From: Cristatella mucedo
Taxonomy: Eukaryota; Bryozoa; Phylactolaemata; Cristatellidae
Assembly: GCA_009760855.2 (NCBI GenBank)
Contig: WPIO01000138.1
Span: forward strand, 432,001 to 496,000
Reading direction: 5' to 3'
Length of the DNA stretch: 64,000 nt
Both the position numbers and the translations under genes were made by a program. Below are positions 9,046 to 21,509 of this stretch, one piece after another; within the stretch, counting starts at the first letter, position 1; every line of letters starts with the position of its first letter. The notes beneath the pieces are model-generated. The model was not told where the DNA came from. It did not search any database and saw nothing but the letters and a program-made list of their open reading frames with translations.

Positions 9046-10130
9046 ATGAGCCAGTCTTGGCAGCAAGAAGTGGGAGGTAGGAGCGGTGGCGCTGGTGCTA
9101 GTGAAGCGCTTAACGTTGCGATTTTGATGGAATGTCTGGAAATGATGACGGCAGAGGTAGCACAGCTGAAGGCTAGTGTCGAAGCGCATGCTCGGCAGCA
9201 GCCGCTGCCCCCTCAGGCAGCACCAGAAATTGCGTTTCCGCCATATGTTCTCGCAGAGTTTGCTGGTTGCAACTCTCAGAACATTGTGCCGAGTTTCTCC
9301 GGCGAAAAGCCTGAATCCGTGGTCCGGTGGCTGAAGGAGTATAAATTGCAGGCGTGGAGCCTCAGCTGGGGTGACTCCATTAAATGTCGCCGCTTAGGTT
9401 CGCACCTAGAAGGGCGGGCGCTCGACGTTTTCGAAGAAGCGCAGCAAGCGGCCGGCGCCAGTTTCTCTTTGGTCCTGGCAGAAGCGGCGCTGATGAAGGC
9501 ATTCGCTACGGGTTTCTGGCAGGATGCCGCGCGTGCGCGCCTGCAGACTCGCGTGCAGAAAAGAGACGAAACTGTTTTCGCCTTCTATCGGGATCTCCGC
9601 GACGAAGCAGAGTTTGCCTATTGGGACCTTCCACCCGACAGCTGTAGCAGCACGATATCGTCTCTCTCTTTGTAAATGGCCTGCAGCCGAATCTCAGGTC
9701 CTATGTTTTCGCGAGCAACCCTCGCGACGTAAGGGAGGCGCTAGATTTCGCCATTAGATGCGAAAATACGCCATTCATATCGGGATCGTCAGCCGTCTTG
9801 GCCACAGCGAGCGTGCAGACTTTGAAACCAGATATTAGCGGTTTTCGAGGTGAGGTACCTGATCTTGGAAATCAGGGGGTCAACCTAAACTACGGTGTGA
9901 CGCAACCGCAGCAAGCGGCTGACGTACCCGCCCAGCCCAGAAAAATACCGACCCATGGAATTTTGACTCCCGAGAGGAAGCCGTCTACGCAGAATGACGA
10001 CATTTCATGGTCTAAACCTCGACGACCGGGACATCTTGCCACTTCGCGAAGTGGCTCGCGATCAAAGGAAGGCGCCAGAGGCAGAAATGGGGCCGGCGTT
10101 TTCAATTGCAAAACTCGTATGAGTTTTAGT
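9046..10130 (+). pseudogene. gag-like gene, frameshifted
   Basis: The first part (ATG 9046 to stop 9675, frame 1) reads as a capsid-type protein, with EKPESVVRWLKEYKL and RDETVFAFYRDLRDEAEFAYW resembling retrotransposon gag. The reading continues in frame 3 (VNGLQPNLRSYVF, then REALDFAIRCE), so a small indel lies near 9640-9660. No CCHC zinc knuckle is visible before the protease, which is unusual for gypsy gag. A programmed frameshift is possible, but the overlap falls inside the capsid-like region, which argues for mutation. Confidence 0.75.
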
Positions 10131-11501
10131 GCTCTAGTCCCGGCCCTTAAGGTAGACCAACCTGTCTCCAACCATCGTATGACGGTGCGGGCCCTACTGA
10201 ACGGTGCAACGACCACAGCGCTCATAGACTCGGGGGCCGATATATCTCTCTTGACGTTAGAGACCGCTAAACTGATAGGACTGCAATTTTCGTGCACCGC
10301 AATGACAGCGTCTGGCGTAGAAGGTTCGCGGCTGGAGATTCTGGGCAGCGCGTCAGTACGGATCCAGTTAGGAACAGTACATCGTGTGCATCGCATTTAC
10401 GTCGCCCGAAATTCTACATATCCGCTGCTGCTAGGCACCGACTTCCTGGCGAAGCTCGGTCCGGTCACCTTTGACATTAAGAAGCGGGCAGTGTTGATAG
10501 GAGATGAACGCCTTGAGCTGGTGGGGGCCCAGGTGTCACGGAGGCGGAGGCGGCGGCTCACAGTGAGGACGCAAACTCCGGTTGAGGTTGGGCCCGCCTC
10601 TGAACATTTAATTCGCTGTTTGGTCGACTGGGATAGTAGTAGGAAACCCGTGGCCGGGGAGTATCTGTTCGAGCCACATTATGAAAAGCTCGGCAAACGG
10701 AATTTGTCGGCCGCACGTGCACTCATCTGTGCTAACGGTCCAGGTATTCCAGTGCGCATTGTTAATGCCACTAATCGACCAGTACTCTTGCCGGCTGGCA
10801 TGAAAATTGGGTGCCTAGACCATGCACGCGCTGCCGAAGTCTGCACGCCAGCTAACCCGGGTAAGTGCAACGGTGCCGCGGAATGCACCAGTTCGGTAAG
10901 ACCCCGAGTGGGATTGCCCAAAGTAGAGAGACGCGTAGCATCAGTGTCCAGGGAGAGTGTGACACGACAACAGTCGATAGACTTCGATCTCACTGAGGCG
11001 AATCTCTCTGTTGCCGAAAAGAAGGAGTTGCTATCTCTATTGCAAAGCTACGAGAATATCTTTGCCGTGGAGAATCTCGAGTTAGGGGAAATGAGAGGGG
11101 TGAATCACACTATTGACGTTGGTTCGGCGAGGCCGATAAAAGTAAGGCCATACCCCGTACCTCATTCGCTCAAGCCCGAGGTTTCGCGTCAGTTGGATGA
11201 GATGCTGGAGAAAGGGGTGATCGAGCCGGCCAACTCGCCATGGTCCAGCCCGGTCGTTTTAGTTAAGAAGAAGGATGGTTCGTATCGGTTTTGCGTGGAC
11301 TACCGAAAGCTAAACGCAGTGACCATTAAAGACAGCTATCCCTTGCCCAGGCCAGATGAGGTGTGCCAATTGCTGGGCGGCGAAAAGTATTTCAGCACGC
11401 TGGATTTAGCCTCCGGTTATTGGCAAATACCCATGCATCCCAATGATAAAGCGAAGACCGCGTTTCAACGTATCGGGGTCAGTTTCAATTCAGGAAAATG
11501 A
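10131..11501 (+). pseudogene. pol: protease and N-terminal reverse transcriptase
   Basis: In the same frame as the end of gag. The aspartic protease active site is IDSGADISLL (Asp codon at 10227). The RT begins with the gypsy hallmarks EKGVIEPANSPWSSPVVLVK, RFCVDYRKLN and STLDLASGYWQI. The frame ends at 11501 because of a single-base change of frame near 11470-11485, just before the FGLCNAP block, which is readable in the next frame. This is part of one gag-pol product in intact relatives. Confidence 0.88.
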
Positions 11502-11536
11502 GCTTCGGTCTGTGCAATGCCCCTGGCACTTTTTAA

Positions 11537-12894
11537 CGAGCCATGGATCTCTGCTTGTCGAACTTGCAGTGGGAAACCTGCTTGATTTATATCGATGATT
11601 TATTAATATTCTCGCGAAACTTTGAAGAGCATCTTGAGCGCTTAACACAGGTGCTTGATCGACTGCAACAGCACGGATTGAAGTTAAAGCCTTCCAAATG
11701 CCACTTCGCACAGCCACAGGTACGCTACCTCGGACATGTTTTGTCGGCTGAAGGAATGCAGCCAGACCCTGACAACATCGCTAAGGTAAGAGATTACCCT
11801 CTCCCTAGGAATGTGTCGGCAATCCGACAGTTCCTAGGGTTAGCCTCTTACTACCGTAAGTTTATTGCAGGTTTTGCGACTATTGCCGCTCCACTAAACA
11901 AGTTACTACGCAAGGGAGAGGATTTTAAATGGTCGCCAGAGTGTGACGAAGCGTTTGTGGAATTACGCCAACGTCTTAGCTCGACGCCCATCTTAATTTT
12001 TCCCGATTTTGAGTTACCATTCTGTCTCAGCACTGATGCGAGTGGAGTAGCTCTAGGTGCCGTACTTAGTCAGGTACGCGAAGGGAAGGAACATCCCGTA
12101 GCATACTTTAGCCGAACACTGAATAAGAGTGAGAGAAATTATTCAACCATCGAGAGAGAAGCGCTAGCAGTACTCGCCTCGGTGCGGCATTTTCGCTGCT
12201 ACGTGTACGGGAAGCCTGTAAAGGTGTATTGCGACCACCAACCATTGTCGTGGGTGCTCAAAGGAACACCCGACTCAACTAGGCTCATAAAATGGGGTCT
12301 CGCACTCCAGGAGTATTGCCTGGAAATAGTCTACCGACCTGGAAAGGCCAACACAAATGCTGACGCACTTTCACGTCTAGATCCTCCAGAGGATGCCCGG
12401 ATCAACGCAGCGGTGGCGGCCCATGCAGATCCTGAGTTCATTGCCCAAGCACAGGGCAGGGATCCCCTCCTCGAGTCTATAATTCTGTCTTTGAGTGGCC
12501 AGTCAATTGCTGATCGGCCGCCAGAACATAAGAGATATATCGGCACACAGTCTGGGACGTTCGCGTTGCACACGAATGGCTGTCTCTACAGGATTGTTCC
12601 TGGGCGAAGGGGCAGACAGCTGGTTATCCCGACTTCCCTAAGGGAAGAGATACTAAAGGAGTGCCACGATGGCCTGTTCGGTGCCCACTTAGGTTCTCAG
12701 CCAACACTGAGTAAGATACAGGATAAGTACTTCTGGCCCGATATGGCGAAACAGGTGAATGACTGGGTGAAGACATGTGTGGCATGTCACTCGCGAAAAC
12801 CCCCATCGAAGCACCTGAGGGTACCTTTGCGTAGCATACCCGTGGAACGGCCATTTCAAAGGGTGGCCATGGACGTTGTGGGCCCCTTACCTGT
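11537..12894 (+). pseudogene. pol: C-terminal reverse transcriptase, RNase H, N-terminal integrase
   Basis: The frame is open after a premature stop at 11534-11536. It includes the RT catalytic motif YIDD (11588-11599), the FLGLASYYRKFI block, RNase H (STDASGVALGAVLSQ, then YCDHQPLSW), and the integrase zinc finger (HX6H, then CVAC). The last recognisable part is MDVVGPLP, with the first catalytic Asp of integrase. The frame is then interrupted by the solo LTR at 12895. Confidence 0.9.
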
Positions 12895-13629
12895 TGTAAC
12901 CGGGATCCAGGGGTCAAAGGCTATTTCCCGCCAAACCCCGCCATACTCCGGCCACGCTGCCGCTCGCCATGCCGCCGAGCTAGGGTAAGACGAGCGGCCG
13001 TCCGGTTAAACCTCTATATTAACGCATGCGCCAACAACAACAGAGCAACTAAACAAGTCTACAGGGAGGGTCCTATACACAGTACACTACGGGGGCGCAA
13101 GGCGACGCAGCAAGCGCGAACAAACGTGTCAGTTGGGGTCAGTCGGCTTCTGCAGTCCTGTCGTTGTACCGACTCCGAATCCAACAGTACGAGCGTACGC
13201 CGTCCAAAACCCGGCTGGCTGAGTAACTGCTGGCTAGTCCGAGTCAACAACTACCACAGTCGTAAGCTTCCACCGAAAGACGCCAACACACGGGGGGTCA
13301 CGAACACACTACACGAGGGGAACGCGGTATAAACAAGTCAACAACGAGCGAGCTATCCAGCTCAGCTCGGGCCTTGGGTACTAGTTCCCTTGCGTGCGTG
13401 GCAGCATCGCCGGAGCACGCCTGCACGAATCCAGGTGCATAACTCGGCGAGACCGGGAGCCTCCAACACCACGACTTACTTGGCCAACTTCCCGTACCCA
13501 AGAGCCCCGGTGACCCGACGTCACCGCATACATCCGGCCATGCCTTAGGGTCCGACCCCGGCCTAGCCGGTGACCCTAACCCTCACTAAAGCCGTCCGGT
13601 CCCAGCCAACCGAACCCAGCCTGGGTACA
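12895..13629. mobile_element. solo LTR of an unrelated element, nested in integrase
   Basis: A 735-base non-coding block begins TGTAACC and ends GGTACA. CTGT flanks it on both sides (12891-12894 and 13630-13633). Removing it with one CTGT copy brings the integrase frame together exactly. TG...CA ends plus a 4-base target duplication are the signature of a solo LTR. Its body shows no resemblance to the host element's LTR. I see no gene in it. Orientation is undetermined. Confidence 0.8.
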
Positions 13630-13633
13630 CTGT

Positions 13634-14702
13634 TACGAAGGCAGGCAATCGATACCTGCTTGTCATGAGTGATTACCTAACCAAGTGGCCCGAGGTTAGG
13701 GCGATACCTGACCAGAAGGCCATGACGTGTGCGACAGCCTTCGTGGAAGACATCGTGTCTCGACATGGGGTTCCGGAGGAGATCCTTTCTGACCGAGGAC
13801 CTAATTTCATGTCGAGGTTGGTAGAGCGAGTCTGCAGGTTGCTAAGTATTAACCAACTTCGAACGTCTCCTTACCACCCCGAAACAGATGGTTTAGTCGA
13901 ACGGTTCAACCGCACCTTGATCGAGATGCTGTCAATGTTCGTAAGTAGCCGACAGGACGACTGGGATACGTACGTACCGTATGTGTTACTCGCATATCGT
14001 ACGAGTGTGCATGAGTCCATTAATTGCACACCGTTTCATATGATGCATGGTCGAGAGGCCCGCCTCCCGATTGACCTGGTTCTCCCTGTCGACAGCGAAC
14101 CGGCGGCAACTGAGGAAGATTATGCACGGGCGGTCCACGACCGACTGCTCGATGCGTGGAACGCTGCCCGTGCAGCCAACCAAGCCGCCCAAGCGCGGCA
14201 GAAACTGCAGTACGACCGGGGTGCCAGGCAAACGACGCTCAAGGAGGGCGATCACGTCTACATTTTCACACCGAAGCCACGTCGTGGAAGGACGCCTAAG
14301 TTACAGCATCTTTGGCATGGCCCTTTCCGTATAAAGTCGCGTACTGAAACAAATTTTCTTGTTGTAGATGAGGACAACGGCAAGGAGCAGTTTGTACACA
14401 TCAACCGGTGCAAACCTGCGTGGATACGCCCGTCACCTCTCTACGCACATGAAAACCCACCGGAGGCTTCGACCATAGTGGAGGACGAACCGCGAACCGA
14501 AGACCTGGCTACTTCAACCAGAACCACATCCGAGGCTATGGACGTACCTCCTCCTGAGGAGCATACAATTGCTGGCGGCCCCATCGTCGCTCCTGACGAG
14601 AGGAGCGGAGAAGCAAACACGCCAGTTACAACGGAGCGATTGTCTCATTATGAACTGAGAGCCCCGCATGAACGGCGACCTAGCGCGCGGCTTCAGCTCT
14701 AG
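13634..14702 (+). pseudogene. pol: integrase core and C-terminal domain
   Basis: It continues the integrase after the nested insertion (first ATG 13665). The second catalytic Asp is in LSDRGPNF and the Glu in TDGLVERFNRT, completing the DDE triad. The GPY/F-type module is visible as LWHGPFRIKSRTETNF. The last 100 or so residues are a low-complexity acidic tail; no chromodomain is seen. The stop is at 14700-14702. Confidence 0.9.
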
Positions 14703-14942
14703 GTAGTGCCTTGATGAGGGCGTTCCGCTTTTTTTTTCTCCGGAAAATTGAAAGCTGAAAGCCGAGAAAGGGGCCGGAGTTTTTTTTTGGTGCGCCGCCC
14801 AATGAATCACTGGCACGTCGCGATGTTGGGTTATGCTTAATTCCGAGTGATTGTTGCGTTGATTGTGTGCAAGTGTGAGCTTGGCAGCTTGGTTAGTTTA
14901 GAGGGCAGATCCGAGGTCGGATCTTCCCGTGGTCGATAGGTT
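14703..14942 (+). other. 3' untranslated stretch of gypsy element
   Basis: Non-coding, with a purine-rich AAAGGGGCCGGAG at about 14766 but no clear polypurine tract directly before the 3' LTR. Confidence 0.5.
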
Positions 14943-16255
14943 TGTAGCACTTTGCTGGCCTTGGCTGAATTTTAGCGCGAACAAGAGCTATTCGGAGGCG
15001 AGCTAGAACTCCTTTGTCCTGGAGCAGTGAGCCAGAGAGGAGCGTCAGCGCGGTTAGAGAGCAAGAGCTTAAGAGCAAGCCAGGAAGCTGAGACCGGCGG
15101 TGGCGATTCGGCCTTTAGAATTGGTCCGATACCCGCGGAAGCTGCTGATTGATGTTGGCTAGCCTGTCAACCTCCGCCTTCACTCGGTCCAAGAAAGAAT
15201 CGTCTGGAACCCATTCGCCATTCAAGCTGGACAGAGGGGACATTCCAGTGGCCTAGTGCCGGTATTAGTTCCTTACAGTAATGGGCCATGGTGTCGGGCC
15301 CAATACCACTAAGCTCTTGCCCCATTGTCTCAGCCAAGTATTTAAGAGTCGAGCGACGCTCGCTCTGGGTCTTTTTGTCTGTGGTCTTCTCTCTTTGGTC
15401 CGGCTCCGCCGTCGGACTCGTTTTCTCTGGAAGCGAGGGAGGAGGGCGGGCTGTCCGCCGAAGATGGACGGAACAAGACGAGAAAGCGCTAGGAGGATTC
15501 GGTGGAACCCCACCGAATACGGTCGTATCGCGCCCGAGCTGGCATTTTGTGTGTTCTTTCGTGTTTTGTGTTTCTTTTGTGTCGTGAGTGTACGCGCTAG
15601 CACGTGGTCTCGGCATAGGGATTTGCCGGCGCGAGCTAGGCGTAGTTGGCGTGTGTGGAGCTCTAGTTCACCGGGTAGGGTTTAGGCTCCGGGTCGCGCT
15701 TCAGTGTGGAGAAGTATTTCCTCCGCAGGAGTGCTTGAGTTGGCGTGTGTGGAGTATTCCGGTCGCACTGGTGGAAACCGAGTTCTAGTTCACCGGGCAG
15801 GGTTTAGACTCCGGTTCGCACTTCAGTGTGGAGAAGTACTCCCTCCGCTCGAGTGTTTAAGTTGGCGTGTTTGGGGTATTCCCTCGGCACAGGTGGGAAC
15901 GGATTCCTAGTTCACCGGTTAGGGTTTAGGGTCCGGGTCGCGCTTAGTGTAGAGGAGTATTCCCTCCGCAAGAGTGTTGAACGTGCGAGGAGTGTGGAGA
16001 TAAAGCTGAACTAGACGCGCAGCGACTTTGTGCGCTTGCGAATAAAGTTCAGTAAAATCCCCAATTTGTGTGTCTTGCTTCCAATTCACGCCGCGGACCC
16101 CCTTTAGTAACGGTAAGCAGGTCAGCGCCAGAAGCGCTCGTTTCGTGGCGGCCAGCTTATTGCGCGTAGGCGCGCACCGAACGGCATTAGGCGATAGGCT
16201 ACGCCGCTAGGTAAGCGGCAGGTCAAGCTTACCCCGCCGAGCCTTCGGCGTTACA
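14943..16255 (+). repeat. 3' LTR of gypsy element
   Basis: 1313 bases, almost identical to the 5' LTR. It lacks 8 bases near the AATAAA end and has about 24 extra bases (CGGCCAGCTTATTG...) shared with the solo LTRs. It ends GTTACA and is followed by the AAGG target copy. Confidence 0.93.
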
Positions 16256-17249
16256 AAGGGTATGCAGAATGAATCGCCTCAGCTTGAATAGCCGATAAGC
16301 TTATAGGTTTGCCATACGTGGGAAGAGCTCGCACAGAAACGTTTACTGCCAAGCTCTTTCTCTTATTGAGTAAGCAGGTAATAGCATTCTCTAATTTATT
16401 TACTAGGTCGAATAATTTTAATATCTAGTGATCAGTGCTAAGCAGCGACTAAGGGGAATGATGAAAAAATCTCTGAAAGGAAGTACGAATGCAGTCAGAG
16501 ACGGCATAGGATGCCAAAATGAGGATGCTAGCAATTTTTTTATCTCAGTCGCCAACAACTGAAATACTAGGAACTGTCGTGCGTAACCGTAATTACTTTC
16601 ATATGGGCCATTTCGTGCCTTAAGCAAAGCATGTCACCTAAGTCACGTGATTAGTAACAGACGAGGGACACTAGAGATCGACGTCCTAACATCTTGACGG
16701 ACGCACAGGGAGCCGAGGATTGATTTTCATCCACTCACTGCGAATACAAGAGTTGCATTTTCTTGCTGAGTGGCTAATTTACAACGTGAATGAATGAGAG
16801 AACAGCTCGTCAAAAAAGTAAGACAGCTATCGTTTTGTGCCACTACAGAACTAAATCTCATTCCTGGAAACTTGAACATGATCGAAACAAGCCGGTCAAT
16901 CAATAGCTAGTCATTCACAACGTAAGCTTGCATACGAGTAAACGGATAATTAAAGCGGATGGAGCAAATTCTGCGATGAACGCATTGTAATCTCTTTTGG
17001 AATATCCTCATGCCGAGACGATCAGCAGTGACTTCTAAGATTTCAGAACCTTTGATGGGACACTAGAAATGAGACTGCCGACATCATCTATACATGTATT
17101 AAAATACCTAATAAATACAAATACCATGCCATCCGATGTAGGATGAAGCACTCGGTCTGCTCCCTGAACCCCAGGTCTAGCTGAAGTTCTGAGATGTTGA
17201 TCCGAGTTGTGCTTTTAAAGTCAAAGCGAGAAGAATTAAGACAAGAAAT
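16256..17249. other. 3' flank of unit 2, resumed after the gypsy element
   Basis: Homologous to about 2433-3460 of unit 1, for example GCTTGAATAGCCGA and CTAGTGATCAG. No gene seen. Confidence 0.65.
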
Positions 17250-17869
17250 AATAGATCTCATTGATTGCGTCTCATCTTCCCAAGGCATCGCTGGCACTGC
17301 TCTGCAACCACTTCGATCCTTTTTAAGCAGGATATACTGAAACTTATTAGGGACGGACAAAAATATCTTAAAGAACCATTAAAGTACGGGGTACCTCAGT
17401 TCTGTCCGTGCTCGGTCCTAGTCCTTTCACAGGGTCTAAACTGTCCATATTGCAGATGTTACAGCCAAGCACATTCCGTGCTTTTACATGTAAGCAAGCA
17501 GCAGCCAGTTTTACTCTGGCTTAGACCCTCTTAGTCCTCCTGCATGTCAAAGTATGACCACTCCCTTGCTACCAATATTGCTGACATTTGCACAAGGATG
17601 GCAGAATAAATCAAAAATTGATTGACAATTATGCCGACTTACTAGCTGTGGGCAAACCTAGCACGACTCTGTTATTGGAAAGGATATCATTGAAAAATGG
17701 CTTTGCCAATATATTCCCGGCTTCATATGCTTGCAACCCAGGTTTCCTGTTACAAATAGCCTTTCACTTGATGAACAAATCTGCCTACGTTCAGTTATCT
17801 AGTGTTGCTCAATTTGAGCTATACTTAGACAGTGACGTATCATCGATACTAGTCCGTGCATTTCTGACA

Positions 17870-17931
<62 letters not shown>

Positions 17932-18320
17932 ACCTCTGTAACTCACCGCTTGCTGGCGACCGACAAGAGCATTCAGGTGCTTACGACTAGTGCACAACTC
18001 TGCCGCTAGGCTCTTCTGTCGTGAGCTTTGCAGTTTCCACATTCACTCACTTCTCTCCTAACTTTTCTGGCTACCTATTCAGCTGCATGTCGTCTTCAAG
18101 GTTCAGTAACTTACTTCAAGATCCCTTCTTTTTCTAGCTCTATCGTACCAATCCAATCGGCTCCCGACCACGCCATGCATCATATTAATCCCTGTTTTAA
18201 CTCAAATTAGTTAGCAATCTTTGAAAAAACATCAGAAATCTGTGGAGATCTTGCCTTTAGTTCATACCCTTCCGAAGCTTGGAACTCAGTCCCGCCTGAC
18301 TGTGCTGTATTCCCTGACAG
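17250..18320 (+). mobile_element. decayed LINE-A remnant of unit 2
   Basis: Decayed reverse transcriptase and C-terminal coding pieces matching 3470-4412. It holds a long (TC)n tract and breaks off near 18320 without the usual stem-loop and (ATT)n tail. Confidence 0.65.
17872..17931. repeat. (TC)n microsatellite
   Basis: About 58 uninterrupted bases of TC within the LINE remnant, absent at the equivalent place in unit 1. Confidence 0.95.
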
Positions 18321-19175
18321 ATAGACATTCTAAAAGCAGCGGCACAATCTCTGTGCCACAGCATGTGGTGGGTTGCACTCCGTTGCACTTCTTGCACTCC
18401 GTTTTCAGGAGCCGATCAGCCCTCCTAGTAAAAGCCCGAGTGCACTCGGAGACAGGCTGGTCCTTAACCGTCTCCATCACAGGTATTTTTCGAGTATTAT
18501 ATCGGAAAGGTTTCTTCTTTATTGTCAGTGTCCCAGCAATCTCAAGGTTGCCAACCTTCTCTAGACGGTTAGACCATAGATGGACCTTAACACAATCTGT
18601 AAGACGACATCCCTTAGCCGTAGCTGCTAGTAGTGCACTCTCGTATTGATGCGGTCTGCCTGCTGCGGCTAAGGTCGGTGGGTGGCGGCAGAAATTCTGT
18701 GTCATAGCCCACCAAGACTACCTACACGTTCTATTCGACAAATAAAGTCTGGAAGTGCTACACGGAGGGAGTTAGGCACGTTTAAAAGTACAAATGCTCT
18801 ACAAGTTATCTCTACTATCGGGTGTTTCTACCGTTATTATTTTGTACCGAGCCAGTCGGTGAGCAGAGTAAAATTTCCCACCCAGCCACCGAAATCCGAA
18901 AGGGCAACCGGCCATCGGTACTAGAGTCATCCGATTGCTAAGAGGGATCGTCATTTAGGCCTACTTGCTCGTTTCCCGGGTAGAGCGTTCAGAAGTCCTC
19001 CTGAGCAAAACTTTACAGACCAAAGCCCTGTTATCGACGACTAATAAAGGACACAACGTATTCGTTAGTGTTTACCATCAATTTACAGTGGTACCAACCG
19101 CTATAGGGTGGGATGCATCGATCCTACTCACAGCAGACCAAGTGAGGCCGAACTTATGGCCCATAGTTAGTATAT

Positions 19176-19312
<137 letters not shown>

Positions 19313-19753
19313 AATTATACTCGCTTTAAAATATGCAATATTTTGCTTGGTATATAAACCATGCATATCGCGATTATCAATTCGTGCTGCTACTCGTCTC
19401 TTGTTCTCCACCAATGCCAGACAAAGATTGAAATGGAGTCTATCGACCATAACATATGGGTAACGTGCTTGGTTTTTTCTATACCAATCATTGGAGCCAC
19501 GAGCACATGGCGTGGCTTGGGTCAGGGAAAAGCTGGCGGTGAGAAGCAAGCGATTTCATTATGGAGAACCCGTATATTTTGTTTCCCTTTAATCTTGACT
19601 TTGATCACGATCGTGGACAGTGAACAAGCTCCTCATTGGCTGAAAGCATTTTTTTATCCGCTAAATATCACGGGAGGATGCCATGGACACCATTTTAGCT
19701 CTTGTAAATAGCAATAATTTTTTAACTAGATAAGCTGCCGATAGCCAGAATTC

Positions 19754-19880
19754 AAAAATAAATAAATAAATAAATAAATATATATATATATATTTATATT
19801 CATATATAAACACTGGTTCATATATATATATATATATATACATTTATATATATATATATATATATTTATATATAAATGCA
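19754..19880. repeat. (AAAT)n and (TA)n compound microsatellite
   Basis: Five AAAT-type units followed by three TA blocks separated by short unique pieces. Confidence 0.9.
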
Positions 19881-20616
19881 TACAAAGCTACATATTTTGG
19901 GGGTGTTTATTGAAAGTAAAGCCTCATTGTCAATAATTTGTCTGCTTTCAGCCGGCTTCCCCATAGTCCTTTAAAAGGTATCTGAGACGATTAAGTTGGC
20001 AGGCTAGCACACATCAATCAGCTAATCCTGTATAAAGCAGTATGATGCTAAGTTCAGAAATATGACAGCTGAGCCTAAAGCATGGCGGCTTGCATGAAGT
20101 CCTTCCTATATCACCACACTGCTGCTCCATGTGCCCGAGACGAAGACGTTAGCTCGCCGAGAATATCTAGTGTGCCCTAAAATTAAACCAGGCTGGGGTT
20201 GAGCTACGATATTTCAGCCTAATGCTAGGTAGATACAAGCCAACTTTGCTGGTGAGCTTTACTGCTGAATGTAATGCTAACTATTAAGCCGGAATTTTTT
20301 GCATCATTCTTTGTTCTCTACTTTGTTTGTTAGGGCCATGGTGGATCGTTAACCTAAACGTATGACATCTGGCTGAAATCGTGCATGTCAAAATCAATCA
20401 GTGCTATACTTATCTCACTGACCTTACTGGCAACCGAAAGATTTCTTCGTGTTTTTATTATTTTGAGCTTCCATGTGTCGCAGTGTGCAAGTTCCTGATC
20501 ACTAGACAAATGAAATAGTTTATCTCCCATTACGTGAAGTAAATGGCAAGGTATTTTGAGTTTTTGTGAAACAGGAAAGATCTTCTGACAAGGTAATAAA
20601 TGTCATTATTTACTAT

Positions 20617-20660
20617 TCCGCTCAGATGACTCAGATGACTCAGATGATCAGTCTCAGATG
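20617..20660. repeat. short tandem repeat CTCAGATGA
   Basis: Three to four copies of a 9-base unit, the last ones imperfect. Confidence 0.75.
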
Positions 20661-21509
20661 ACCTTACATGCTCAAATCTTTGATGAGTAAACTTAGATTT
20701 CTGTATTATAACAGTGACCACCTTAGCAGTAGACCTGGCCCTGCACCCATGCAAAGGCTTGCAGTTGCCGAAAAGGGAAATATCAATCTTGGGTCTTTTG
20801 AAAGGCAGGATTGAAATTTTTTTACTGACGCCAGCTCAATGTTTCTGGCATTTGTAAGCAGTGCACCAAGCTTTGCAACAGGAAGAATTTTTGCAGCGTC
20901 GGGAAACATAGCGATTTAATTTCGTGTTTGGGGCCGCGAGTTTTCTTTCGCAAACTCTCTCAACGTCTAAGAATCGTTGCGGTTCTCTTCTGACTGGCTA
21001 TTCAATAAAGTTAATAAATGCATAATCAGCATATTAAAAATATTAATAGAACAATTGCATGATGATCCAAGAAAACTGAATCACTTTCTAGGCAATTTTA
21101 TATCGCTGCGAAAGAAGCTTTCCAGCTTATTCATTGTTCAATCCACCATGTCAGCTCTCACGAATGCTTTCGTGGCAAATTCGTAGGGACAATGAAAATA
21201 CTCTCGAAACTCGTCGATGAATTATTTTATTTTCATAGCCCTCATGTCAAATCGTCAAAAAGCTAGTGACTTGGAGGCTTTAGGAATAACTAAAGGACCA
21301 CTCTGAAATTGTGACCGTTTAATTTGCATTCGCAACGCACTTAAACCCTTAATAAATTAAATGCGACCCGGTTTCTGACTAAGTCCTTGACTTTGCCGTC
21401 TTGACCGAGATCTAGCTGAAATACAATAATACAGAAGCACTTGCGTCAGTCACCTACATACAGGCGCGAACTCACACATGCAGGCACGCACACCTGCACA
21501 CATGCATAT

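Larger units (their letters stand above)
7556..16255 (+). mobile_element. Ty3/gypsy-type LTR retrotransposon, defective
   Basis: An 8.7-kb element with two direct LTRs (7556-8852 and 14943-16255) that begin TGTAGC and end GTTACA. The flanking AAGG at 7552-7555 and 16256-16259 is a likely target duplication. The gene order gag, protease, reverse transcriptase, RNase H, integrase defines the Ty3/gypsy type. The element is inactive: gag frameshift near 9640-9660, RT frameshift near 11470-11485, stop at 11534-11536, and a 735-bp insertion in integrase. I see no envelope gene and no clean polypurine tract next to the 3' LTR. Confidence 0.93.
4800..18320 (+). repeat. tandem duplication unit 2, with two insertions
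   Basis: Homologous to unit 1 (735-4412). Removing the LINE-A insertion (5014-6088) and the gypsy element plus one target copy (7556-16259) leaves about 3.7 kb, close to the length of unit 1. The homologous blocks keep the same order: upstream region, promoter, three exons, 3' flank, LINE remnant. Confidence 0.72.

Noticed and set aside
18286-18705. 139-codon minus-strand open frame with ATG and a mixed, protein-like composition
   Set aside because: No recognised domain, no flanking gene signals, and several open frames of this length are expected by chance in 64 kb.
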